Shown: piece by piece, positions 6,933 to 13,362 of the stretch
How the letters are laid out: the number at the start of each line of letters is the position of its first letter
Numbering within the stretch: the first letter of the stretch is position 1
NCBI GenBank assembly: GCA_900548355.1
Contig: URKR01000041.1
Coordinates: 1 to 13,362, forward strand
From: an uncultured Oscillospiraceae bacterium
Lineage (GTDB): Bacteria > Bacillota > Clostridia > Oscillospirales > Ruminococcaceae
Length of the DNA stretch: 13,362 nucleotides
Reading direction: 5' to 3'
Program-made: the position numbers and the translations under genes
The notes under the pieces: generated by a model
Databases searched by the model: none
What the model was told of the DNA's origin: nothing
The model's input: the letters and a program-made list of their open reading frames with translations, nothing else

Positions 6933-8294
6933 ATGGATCAAAAAACCTTATTTCTGAACACCAGCCCCACCCGCCTGTTTCTGAAGGCGGCGCTGCCCGG
7001 CTCGGTGGGCATGCTGGCGTCCTCGCTGTACCAGCTGCTGGACGGCATCTTTGTCGGGCAGATTCTGGGTAGCGAAGCGTTTGCGGCGCTCAACCTCGTG
7101 ATGCCGTTCGTCATCATCAACTTCGCCATCTCCGACCTGATCGGCGTCGGCTCGGCCGTGCCGATCTCGGTGCGGCTGGGTGAAAAGCGGCCGGAGGAAG
7201 CAAACAACATCTTCACCATCGCCTGCCTGCTGATCTTCGGGCAGGGGATCGTCGTCGGCGGGGCGCTGTTCCTGCTGGCGCCGACGCTGCTGCGCCTGAT
7301 GGGGGCCGAGGGCGCGCTGGCCGCCATGGCCGTGCAGTACCTGCGGGTGTACGCAGTCTGCTCGCCGATTGTCGGCTGCGTCTTTGCCTCGGACAACTTT
7401 TTGCGCATCTGCGGGCAGATCCGCACAAGCATGATGCTCAACGTGCTGATGAGCGTGCTCTGCGTTGTGTTCGAGTTTTTCTTCCTCGCGGTGCTGCGCA
7501 TCGGCATCCGGGGCGCGGCGCTCGGCACCTGTCTGAGCATGATGGTCTGCGCGTTTCTGGCCATGCTGCCCTTCTTCCGCGGCAAGATGGCGCTGAAATT
7601 TGTGCGGCCGAAGTTTTCGCGCCGGATTCTCGGCCAGATCGTCAGCTGTGGCTGCCCGACCTTTTTGAACAACATCGCCGGCCGCGTGACCTCGATCATC
7701 ATGAATATGGTGCTGCTGCAGCTCGGCGGCGCTTCGGCCGTTTCGGTCTACGGCATCCTGATGTATGCCGACGGCATCATTTTGCAGCTGATGTACGGCA
7801 TGTGCGATTCGCTGCAGCCGGCGGTCGGCTACAACTGGGGCGCGGCCCGGCGCGACCGGGTTGTCGCGATTGAGCGCTGCTGCTTCACGGCGGCGGCGGT
7901 GATCTCGCTCGTCGGCTCGGCGGTTCTCTTCGCCTTCCCGCGGCAGACCGCCGAGCTCTTCATGGCCACCGCCGGGGCCGAGGTGCTGGATATGGCCGAA
8001 CCCGCGCTGCGGATCTTCAGCCTGACCTATATCACCCGCTGGTTCAGCTTTGCAACCCAGAGCTTTGTCTCGGCGATCGAAAAGCCGGTGCAGGCTTCAA
8101 TCCTTTCGGTTTCGACGGCCTTGCTGTTCCCTGTCGGGCTGATTGTGGCGCTCTGGCCGATGGGGCTCAGCGGATTGTGGGCCAACATGCCGGGTACCGC
8201 GCTGCTCGCCGGCATCACGGCCGGCATCATCCTGCTCGACCTGCGCCGCCGCGTCTGGAACAGCCCGCACAAGGTGCGGGAACCGGGGGCATGA
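6933..8294 (+). CDS. MATE family efflux transporter (MepA-like)
   Basis: Inner-membrane exporter of the MATE family, which uses a sodium or proton gradient to remove cationic drugs or metabolites. The 453 residues fit the family and the 12 expected hydrophobic helices cover the chain. The opening block with PGSVGMLASSLYQLLDG and FVGQILGSEAFAALNL is typical of MepA/DinF-like Firmicute members. A second matching half starts near residue 230, where PTFLNNIAGRVTSIIMNMVL mirrors the first repeat. The ATG at 6933 follows GGAGGG (6919-6924); longer in-frame starts run back through the terminator and are not used. No promoter is obvious between the terminator and this start. The true substrate cannot be read from the sequence, and a convergent AraC-type regulator follows it. 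Confidence 0.9.
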   Translation: MDQKTLFLNTSPTRLFLKAALPGSVGMLASSLYQLLDGIFVGQILGSEAFAALNLVMPFVIINFAISDLIGVGSAVPISVRLGEKRPEEANNIFTIACLLIFGQGIVVGGALFLLAPTLLRLMGAEGALAAMAVQYLRVYAVCSPIVGCVFASDNFLRICGQIRTSMMLNVLMSVLCVVFEFFFLAVLRIGIRGAALGTCLSMMVCAFLAMLPFFRGKMALKFVRPKFSRRILGQIVSCGCPTFLNNIAGRVTSIIMNMVLLQLGGASAVSVYGILMYADGIILQLMYGMCDSLQPAVGYNWGAARRDRVVAIERCCFTAAAVISLVGSAVLFAFPRQTAELFMATAGAEVLDMAEPALRIFSLTYITRWFSFATQSFVSAIEKPVQASILSVSTALLFPVGLIVALWPMGLSGLWANMPGTALLAGITAGIILLDLRRRVWNSPHKVREPGA

Positions 8295-8328
8295 GCCGCA
8301 AAAGCAAGCATGAATCCATAAGAAGGCG

Positions 8329-8375
8329 GGTGGCTCGCATGCTGCAAAGCGTGCGAGCCACCTTGTTTATTTTTT
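8329..8375. terminator. Bidirectional terminator between MATE and AraC genes
   Basis: A 15-bp stem (8329-8343 with 8348-8362, one T-G pair) is capped by GCAA and followed rightward by TTGTTTATTTTTT. Leftward the tract is weaker (CCTTCTTA). It sits between two convergent genes, ending 13 bases from the AraC stop. Confidence 0.88.
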
Positions 8376-8388
8376 CCTGTTTTCCCTC

Positions 8389-9213
8389 TCACACATACAT
8401 CTCATTCACCCGCGGCGGCAGCTTTTTGGGCGCGGCGTGGGGGGCGGCGGCGTCGCGCCAGGCCAGCGGGGTGATGCCTTCCTCCCGTTTGAAGACGCGG
8501 CACAGGTAGTTTGCCCCCGAAAACCCGCAGAGATTTGCGATGGTGTCAAGGTTATACTCCCGGTCAAGCAGCAGCAGCTTGGCGGCTTCCAGCCGGGTGC
8601 GGGTCAGGTATTTGCCGGGCGAGATCCCCATTTCAGCCGAAAACATCCGCACCAGGTGGCATTTGCTGACCCCGAGCGCTGCGGCAAGATCCTCAACACC
8701 GTAGAGCGCCATATAATTGTTGCGGATGCTTTCAACCGCCTCGGCCACAATCGGGCTGAGCCGGCGGGTTTCCTCGTCGGCGTGGGCCAGCATGCACAGC
8801 AGCGCATAGGGCGCGGCGCCGCGGGCGGGGTCCGGCTGGGCGGCAGAGTCCGCCGTTTCCATCCCGGCGCACAGGCGCGCCAGCTGCTCGGCCGCGTTCG
8901 GGCAGGCCGCGCTGTCAACAAAGCGCGGCCTGGGCAGCCCTTTCAAAAACTCTTCCACCGCCAGGCCTTCCAGCCGCAGCGCCAGCAGATGGCAGGGGGT
9001 GGCCGGCCGCAGCGTAAAATTTCCGTAGCCCAGCAGCAGGTCGCCCCCGGCGCCGCTGCCGGCCACAGCGCCGGGCTCGGCGCCGGCCAGCAGGCACCGC
9101 CCGCTCGAAAGCACCCCGACCCAAAGCCCTGACCCCGCAAGCGTCGCAGGGGCTTCCCCCTGGATTTCGCGGGTTTCCGCCGGGCGGCAGCAAGTGTCCC
9201 AATCAAAAATCAA
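8389..9213 (-). CDS. AraC family transcriptional regulator
   Basis: DNA-binding regulator of 274 residues. The N-terminal part (about 1-150) is a divergent sensor region without a clear family signature but with beta-rich, cupin-like spacing. The C-terminal part holds the two helix-turn-helix units of the AraC fold: about 173-196 (VEDLAAALGVSKCHLVRMF) and about 222-244 (LDTIANLCGFSGANYLCRVF), including the conserved GFS and Phe-Lys-Arg. A Pro/Ala-rich tail of about 20 residues follows. The start is TTG at 9211-9213, chosen because a perfect AGGAGG (9221-9226) lies 7 bases before it and no ATG is near. It faces away from the MsmK-like ATPase gene, with overlapping promoters, and could regulate that gene, itself or sugar genes elsewhere. 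The ligand is unknown. Confidence 0.9.
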   Translation of the reverse strand: MIFDWDTCCRPAETREIQGEAPATLAGSGLWVGVLSSGRCLLAGAEPGAVAGSGAGGDLLLGYGNFTLRPATPCHLLALRLEGLAVEEFLKGLPRPRFVDSAACPNAAEQLARLCAGMETADSAAQPDPARGAAPYALLCMLAHADEETRRLSPIVAEAVESIRNNYMALYGVEDLAAALGVSKCHLVRMFSAEMGISPGKYLTRTRLEAAKLLLLDREYNLDTIANLCGFSGANYLCRVFKREEGITPLAWRDAAAPHAAPKKLPPRVNEMYV

Positions 9214-9243
9214 TTTCTGGCCTCCTATATCAATAAAATGCTA

Positions 9244-9272
9244 TTCCATTTCCTATGATAAGCTGGTAAACT
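9244..9272 (+). promoter_or_regulatory. Candidate promoter for the MsmK-like ATPase gene
   Basis: TAAACT (9267-9272) with the extended TG at 9264-9265 is the best rightward -10 box; its -35 region TTCCAT (9244-9249) is poor. It lies inside the divergent AraC-gene promoter, so the two cannot easily be used at the same time. A weak -35 is consistent with, but does not prove, dependence on an activator. Confidence 0.35.
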
Positions 9273-9283
9273 AAGTTTGTCAA
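9255..9283 (-). promoter_or_regulatory. SigA-type promoter for the AraC-family gene
   Basis: On the minus strand a perfect TTGACA (9278-9283) and TATCAT (9255-9260, 5 of 6) are 17 bases apart. Transcription should begin near 9248, about 35 bases before the TTG start. An AAATG/CATTT inverted repeat (9236-9251) overlaps the start of transcription and could be an operator. Confidence 0.78.
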
Positions 9284-9335
9284 GAAAAACAGACGCCAAG
9301 GCGCGTCAATAAATCACCATCTGGAGGGAATTGTC

Positions 9336-10448
<1,113 letters not shown>

Positions 10449-10491
10449 TTGCCTCGCGGTTCGCTGTCAAGCAACACCCCTCTTGTAAACA

Positions 10492-10526
10492 AGCGGCCTT
10501 GCCCCAGCGGCAGGGCCGCTTTTTTA
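10492..10526 (+). terminator. Intrinsic terminator of the MsmK-like gene
   Basis: A 13-bp stem (AAGCGGCCTTGCC at 10492-10504 with 10510-10522, one T-G pair) has a 5-base loop and a run of six T (10521-10526). It lies 43 bases after the stop codon and about 60 bases before the PTS start. Confidence 0.9.
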
Positions 10527-10533
10527 CAAACCG

Positions 10534-10570
10534 GAGGGCGGCGCGGCCAGCGCTTCCCTCCCCTTTTAAA
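10534..10570 (+). promoter_or_regulatory. Second hairpin in front of the PTS gene
   Basis: GGAGGG (10534-10539) pairs with CCCTCC (10557-10562), and inside it GCGC (10542-10545) pairs with GCGC (10551-10554). CCTTTTAAA follows, which overlaps the weak ribosome-binding site AAAGGA (10568-10573). It could act as a weak terminator or affect translation; its role is not known. Confidence 0.35.
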
Positions 10571-10585
10571 GGACGGTACGTTCGT

Positions 10586-12568
10586 ATGCGCATCTCAGGA
10601 ATGATAACCCCCCAGCGGGTTCTGGTCCGGGCTTCGGCGCCCGACAAAGCCGCTGTGATCCGCGCCCTGGTGGAAGCCCTTGCGGCAGACGGCCAGGTTC
10701 TGCGGGACCCCGAAGCCTGCCTGCAGGATATTCTGGACCGGGAAGCCAGCTGCTCCACCGCCGTGGGCGGCGCGGTGGCTGTGCCCCACGCCAAAAGTGA
10801 ATCGGTCATCCGGCCGGCGGTTGCCGCCATGACGCTGCCCGAAGGCGTCGCCTGGGATGCGCCGGACGGCGCGCCGGTGCGTTTGATCTTTTTGCTCGCG
10901 GTGCCCAAGGACGCGGCTTCGCTGCATGTGCAGCTGCTGGCCGATTTGGCGCGACGGCTTATGCACCCGGATTTCATTGATTCACTGCTGGCCGCCCAAA
11001 CGCCGGAGGAATTTTTGGATGCGATGGAGCGCAAAGACGAACCGGACGCCGCCTCCCAGGGCTCTGCCCCCGAAGCCCCGCCCCCCGGCCCGCTGGTGCT
11101 GGCTGTGACAGCCTGCCCGATGGGGGTGGCCCACACCTATATGGCTGCCGAAGCGCTGGAACAGGCCGCACGGGAGCTTGGCGTGCGGATTCAGGTGGAA
11201 ACCAACGGAGCCGACGGCACCAAAAACCTTCTCACCCCCGACCAGATTGCCGAAGCCGCCTGCATCATTGTGGCGGCCGACCGCACGGTGGAAACCGCCC
11301 GCTTTGCCGGGCGGCCGGTGCTGACCGTAGGCGTATCGGAAGCGGTGCGCCACCCCCAGGCGCTGCTGCGCCGGGCCCTGGCCGGCGATATCCCGCCGAT
11401 GCCGGTGCCCCGCAGCGCCGCCGAGCTTGAGCCGGCGCTGCGCACCGCGCCGGAAAGCCCCCGGCATGAGCTGCGCGAACGCGGCCGCCATGTGTACAAC
11501 CATGTGATGAACGGTATCAACCATATGATCCCGTTTGTCACCGGCGGGGGCATCCTGATCGCGCTGAGTTATTTTCTCGACCGCGCGAATGTAGCTTACC
11601 TGACTTTTGGCAGCGGCACTTCCCTGGCCTGGCTGCTGGGGGAGATCGGCAACATTGCGTTTGATATGATGTACCCGATCCTGGCCGGTTTTCTGGCTGT
11701 GGCGATGGCCGGGCCGCCGGCCCTGCTGCCCGGCCTGATGGGCGGGTACCTTGCCTGGCTGGGCATGACGCCCACCTCCCCGGACGGCTGGGTTTCCTCC
11801 AGCTTTTGGGGGGCGCTGCTGGCCGGCGCCTTTGCCGGGTACACCATCCGCGGGCTGCGCCGGCTGTTTGCCAAACTGCCCACCGGCCTGGAAGCGCTGA
11901 AAACCACCCTGATCTACCCGGTTGTCGGGCTGATTGTGGTGGGGCTTTTGATGGTGGTTGTTGTCAACCCGCCGCTCGGCCAGTTCAACGACTGGCTCTA
12001 CCGCGGCCTGGAAAGTATGCAGGGCGGCAGCCGGATTGCGCTGGGCGCGGTGCTCGGCGCGATGATGGCGGTGGATTTTGGCGGGCCGGTCAACAAAGCG
12101 GCCTACCTGTTCGGCACTGTCACCCTGAGCGGCGGGCAGCAGGGTTTTATGGCCGCCGTTATGCTGGGCGGCATGGTGCCGCCGCTGGCGGTAGCGCTGG
12201 CCTGCACGCTGTTCCCCAGCCGGTTTTCACGCGCGGAGCGCAACGCCGCCCCGATGAACTACCTGATGGGATTTTCCTTCATCACCGAAGGAGCGCTGCC
12301 CTTTGCTTTGCGTGACCCGCTGCGGGTGATCCCCAGCTGCATGGCGGGCTCCGCCCTGGCGGGCGGGCTGTCAACCGCGCTGCACTGCGGTGTGCCGGCC
12401 CCGCACGGCGGGCTGTATGTGCTGCCGCTGGCCAACAACTGGCTGGGCATGCTGCTGGCGCTGGTTGCGGGCAGCGTGGTATCGGCCGTGCTGATGGGCC
12501 TTCTCAAACAGGCCGCCCCGGCGGAAAGCGCCCCCGCGCCCGACCTAAACCCCGAAGCCAACCCCTGA
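10586..12568 (+). CDS. Fructose-type PTS permease, EIIA-EIIB-EIIC in one chain
   Basis: Sugar-phosphorylating membrane transporter of the fructose/mannitol PTS family, 660 residues with domains in the order A-B-C. EIIA (about 1-150) has the phosphohistidine in AVPHAKS (His68). A Pro/Ala linker leads to EIIB (about 168-265) with the phosphocysteine in ACPMGVAHTYMAAEAL (Cys177). EIIC (about 293-645) has the expected membrane spans, the entry block NGINHMIPFVTGGGILIAL, the family motif GGPVNKAAYLFG and the EGALPF/RVIPS region. The chain is complete. ATG 10586 is chosen because MRISGMITPQRV aligns with the usual EIIA start; its Shine-Dalgarno site AAAGGA is rather far away (12 bases). No 1-phosphofructokinase or DeoR-type regulator is adjacent, so the substrate (fructose, or a related hexose) is inferred from family alone. 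Confidence 0.93.
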   Translation: MRISGMITPQRVLVRASAPDKAAVIRALVEALAADGQVLRDPEACLQDILDREASCSTAVGGAVAVPHAKSESVIRPAVAAMTLPEGVAWDAPDGAPVRLIFLLAVPKDAASLHVQLLADLARRLMHPDFIDSLLAAQTPEEFLDAMERKDEPDAASQGSAPEAPPPGPLVLAVTACPMGVAHTYMAAEALEQAARELGVRIQVETNGADGTKNLLTPDQIAEAACIIVAADRTVETARFAGRPVLTVGVSEAVRHPQALLRRALAGDIPPMPVPRSAAELEPALRTAPESPRHELRERGRHVYNHVMNGINHMIPFVTGGGILIALSYFLDRANVAYLTFGSGTSLAWLLGEIGNIAFDMMYPILAGFLAVAMAGPPALLPGLMGGYLAWLGMTPTSPDGWVSSSFWGALLAGAFAGYTIRGLRRLFAKLPTGLEALKTTLIYPVVGLIVVGLLMVVVVNPPLGQFNDWLYRGLESMQGGSRIALGAVLGAMMAVDFGGPVNKAAYLFGTVTLSGGQQGFMAAVMLGGMVPPLAVALACTLFPSRFSRAERNAAPMNYLMGFSFITEGALPFALRDPLRVIPSCMAGSALAGGLSTALHCGVPAPHGGLYVLPLANNWLGMLLALVAGSVVSAVLMGLLKQAAPAESAPAPDLNPEANP

Positions 12569-12571
12569 GCC

Positions 12572-12600
12572 AATCCCCCGCCCATGCGGCGGGGGATTTT
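12572..12600 (+). terminator. Intrinsic terminator of the PTS gene
   Basis: An 11-bp stem (AATCCCCCGCC at 12572-12582 with GGCGGGGGATT at 12588-12598), a 5-base loop and TTTT lie immediately after the stop codon. Confidence 0.85.
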
Positions 12601-12621
12601 CACTGCCTTTCGGCGCGGGGC

Positions 12622-12650
12622 TTGATTTTTGCGGGGGAAAGGTGTATAAT
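12622..12650 (+). promoter_or_regulatory. SigA-type promoter for tRNA-Leu
   Basis: TTGATT (12622-12627), a 17-base spacer and a perfect TATAAT (12645-12650) lie 11 bases before the mature tRNA 5' end. The 5' leader of the precursor would be only about 5 bases. Confidence 0.88.
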
Positions 12651-12661
12651 ACAACCACTGC

Positions 12662-12748
12662 GCCGGTGTGTTGGAACTGGCAGACGAGACGGACTCAAAA
12701 TCCGTTGGTGGCAACACCGTGTGGGTTCGACCCCCACCACCGGCACCA
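12662..12748 (+). tRNA. tRNA-Leu (anticodon CAA)
   Basis: An 87-base class II tRNA with CCA encoded. Acceptor arms GCCGGTG (12662-12668) and CACCGGC (12738-12744) pair fully, with discriminator A12745. The anticodon arm ACGGA/TCCGT holds the loop CTCAAAA with anticodon CAA, reading UUG. The long variable arm GGTG-GCAA-CACC is typical of leucine tRNAs. The T arm is GTGGG-TTCGACC-CCCAC. It is a single-gene unit with its own promoter and terminator. Confidence 0.97.
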
Positions 12749-12775
12749 CAATCGGAATGGATTGCGCTCCATTCA

Positions 12776-12804
12776 AAAAGCCCAGCCGTTTTGGCTGGGC
12801 TTTT
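12776..12804. terminator. Bidirectional terminator after tRNA-Leu
   Basis: AAAAGCCCAGCC (12776-12787) and GGCTGGGCTTTT (12793-12804) form a 12-bp stem with a GTTTT loop, with A and T runs on both sides. It can end the tRNA transcript rightward and the converging membrane-protein transcript leftward (its stop is 14 bases away). A second small hairpin, GAATGGA/TCCATTC (12755-12774), lies between it and the tRNA end. Confidence 0.88.
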
Positions 12805-12817
12805 CTCATTGTTCGTT

Positions 12818-13362
12818 TCACTGTCGCCTGCGCGCCAGCAACACCGCCAGGGCCAGGGCGGTCAGCGCGGTCAGGGCTTCGGCGGCACGCCAGGGCCAGG
12901 ACTCGGTGAAGCGCACCGTGAAGCTGCCGCTCTGCCCCGGGGCAAGGGTGACGGTGACCAGGTTGTTTTCGCCGCAGGTGACAGCCGGCGCGCTGCCATC
13001 TTCCCCGCGGGCTGTGTAGCCGCGGTACCAGAGCAGCGGCAGCCGCACCCAGGCTTCCACCTCGCTGTCGTTGGATGCCGTGAAGGTGATTGTGGTACCG
13101 CTTTTCTCATAGGCGGTCAGCGTAATGCCGTCCGCCCAGACCGGGCCGGCCGGCAGTGCGTTCAGGTCGGTCGGGCCGTTTTCCGCCGGAAGGTAGTGGC
13201 CGCAGCCCATCTGCCAGAAGGGTTCCTCGGTACCGCAGGTGTAGGATTCCGGCGCGGCGGTGGCCGTGTACGCCCGCAGCTGGCCGGCTGCCGCCACCGC
13301 CGCCACCAGGCTGACCGGCACGCCGAGCGGCTCCAGAGCAAAAAAGCCAACCAGCAGAAGAA
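12818..13362 (-). CDS. Membrane protein, C-terminal part (YfhO-like?), runs off window
   Basis: The last 180 codons of a leftward gene are present; the frame is open to the window edge, so the start is outside. It begins within a hydrophobic stretch (LLLVGFFALEPLG, then VSLVAAVAAAG), continues as an extracytoplasmic domain of about 120 residues rich in beta-strand pattern, and ends with one transmembrane helix and a basic tail (LLARRRQ). The late segment with LPLLWYRGYTA, a small turn, and NNLVTVTLAPGQSGSFTVRF before the last helix resembles the C-terminal beta domain of large YfhO-like polytopic membrane proteins linked to cell-envelope sugars. That family call is tentative because most of the protein is missing. 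It shares a terminator with the tRNA. Confidence 0.7.
   Translation of the reverse strand, partial: LLLVGFFALEPLGVPVSLVAAVAAAGQLRAYTATAAPESYTCGTEEPFWQMGCGHYLPAENGPTDLNALPAGPVWADGITLTAYEKSGTTITFTASNDSEVEAWVRLPLLWYRGYTARGEDGSAPAVTCGENNLVTVTLAPGQSGSFTVRFTESWPWRAAEALTALTALALAVLLARRRQ

Noticed and set aside
8290..8509. Small frame starting with ATGA overlapping the MATE stop
   Set aside because: It looks like translational coupling, but the frame runs straight through the 15-bp terminator and into the antisense of the AraC gene, and lacks a proper Shine-Dalgarno site.
10499..10585. Upstream in-frame start for the PTS gene
   Set aside because: The extra residues come from the terminator and hairpin region, and the EIIA domain begins naturally at 10586.
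12662..12748. tRNA-Leu as an integration site for a mobile element
   Set aside because: No integrase gene and no repeat of the tRNA 3' end is present in the window.

Overview
The window is GC-rich chromosomal DNA from a bacterium of the Firmicutes (Bacillota). The evidence is a T-box leader ahead of thrS, RNase Y, Bacillus-type promoters and Shine-Dalgarno sites, and DUF3048, YesL-like (DUF624) and MepA-like MATE genes. The high GC and strong C/G preference at third codon positions would suit the Faecalibacterium/Gemmiger/Subdoligranulum side of the Oscillospiraceae, but that placement is inference. It looks like ordinary core and near-core genome. I see no insertion sequence, phage gene, CRISPR array or integrase.

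Positions 1-4131 are transcribed leftward. In the direction of transcription they hold rny (RNase Y), a DUF624 membrane protein, a DUF3048 lipoprotein, and the first 40 codons of a second lipoprotein that leaves the window. rny, the DUF624 gene and the DUF3048 gene each have a recognisable promoter, and rny and the DUF3048 gene are each followed by an intrinsic terminator, so these are mostly single-gene units.

Positions 4132-4868 form a divergent control region. A leftward promoter gives rny an untranslated leader of about 300 nt. A rightward promoter drives a threonyl T-box leader that ends in a terminator just before thrS. The ThrRS keeps its editing, catalytic and anticodon-binding domains but has lost most of the N-terminal TGS domain.

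Positions 6651-8388 hold a possible small RNA or attenuated leader with its own promoter and a very strong terminator, followed by a MepA-like MATE exporter. A 15-bp bidirectional terminator separates the exporter from a convergent AraC-family regulator. The regulator starts at TTG, and its promoter overlaps a candidate promoter for the divergent ABC ATPase gene of the MsmK/UgpC type. That ATPase has no permease genes beside it and shows highly-expressed codon use, as expected for an ATPase shared by several sugar importers. A one-piece fructose-type PTS permease (EIIA-EIIB-EIIC) follows, with no kinase or regulator next to it.

Positions 12569-13362 hold a tRNA-Leu(CAA) gene with its own promoter and a bidirectional terminator, then the C-terminal part of a leftward membrane protein. 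Physiologically the window combines translation and RNA turnover (thrS, tRNA-Leu, rny) with sugar uptake (MsmK-type ATPase, PTS) and drug or metabolite export (MATE). I did not find a new multi-gene system. The most interesting points are the 6.7-kb RNA candidate, the TGS-less ThrRS under an otherwise standard T-box, and several genes placed just behind strong terminators without visible promoters.
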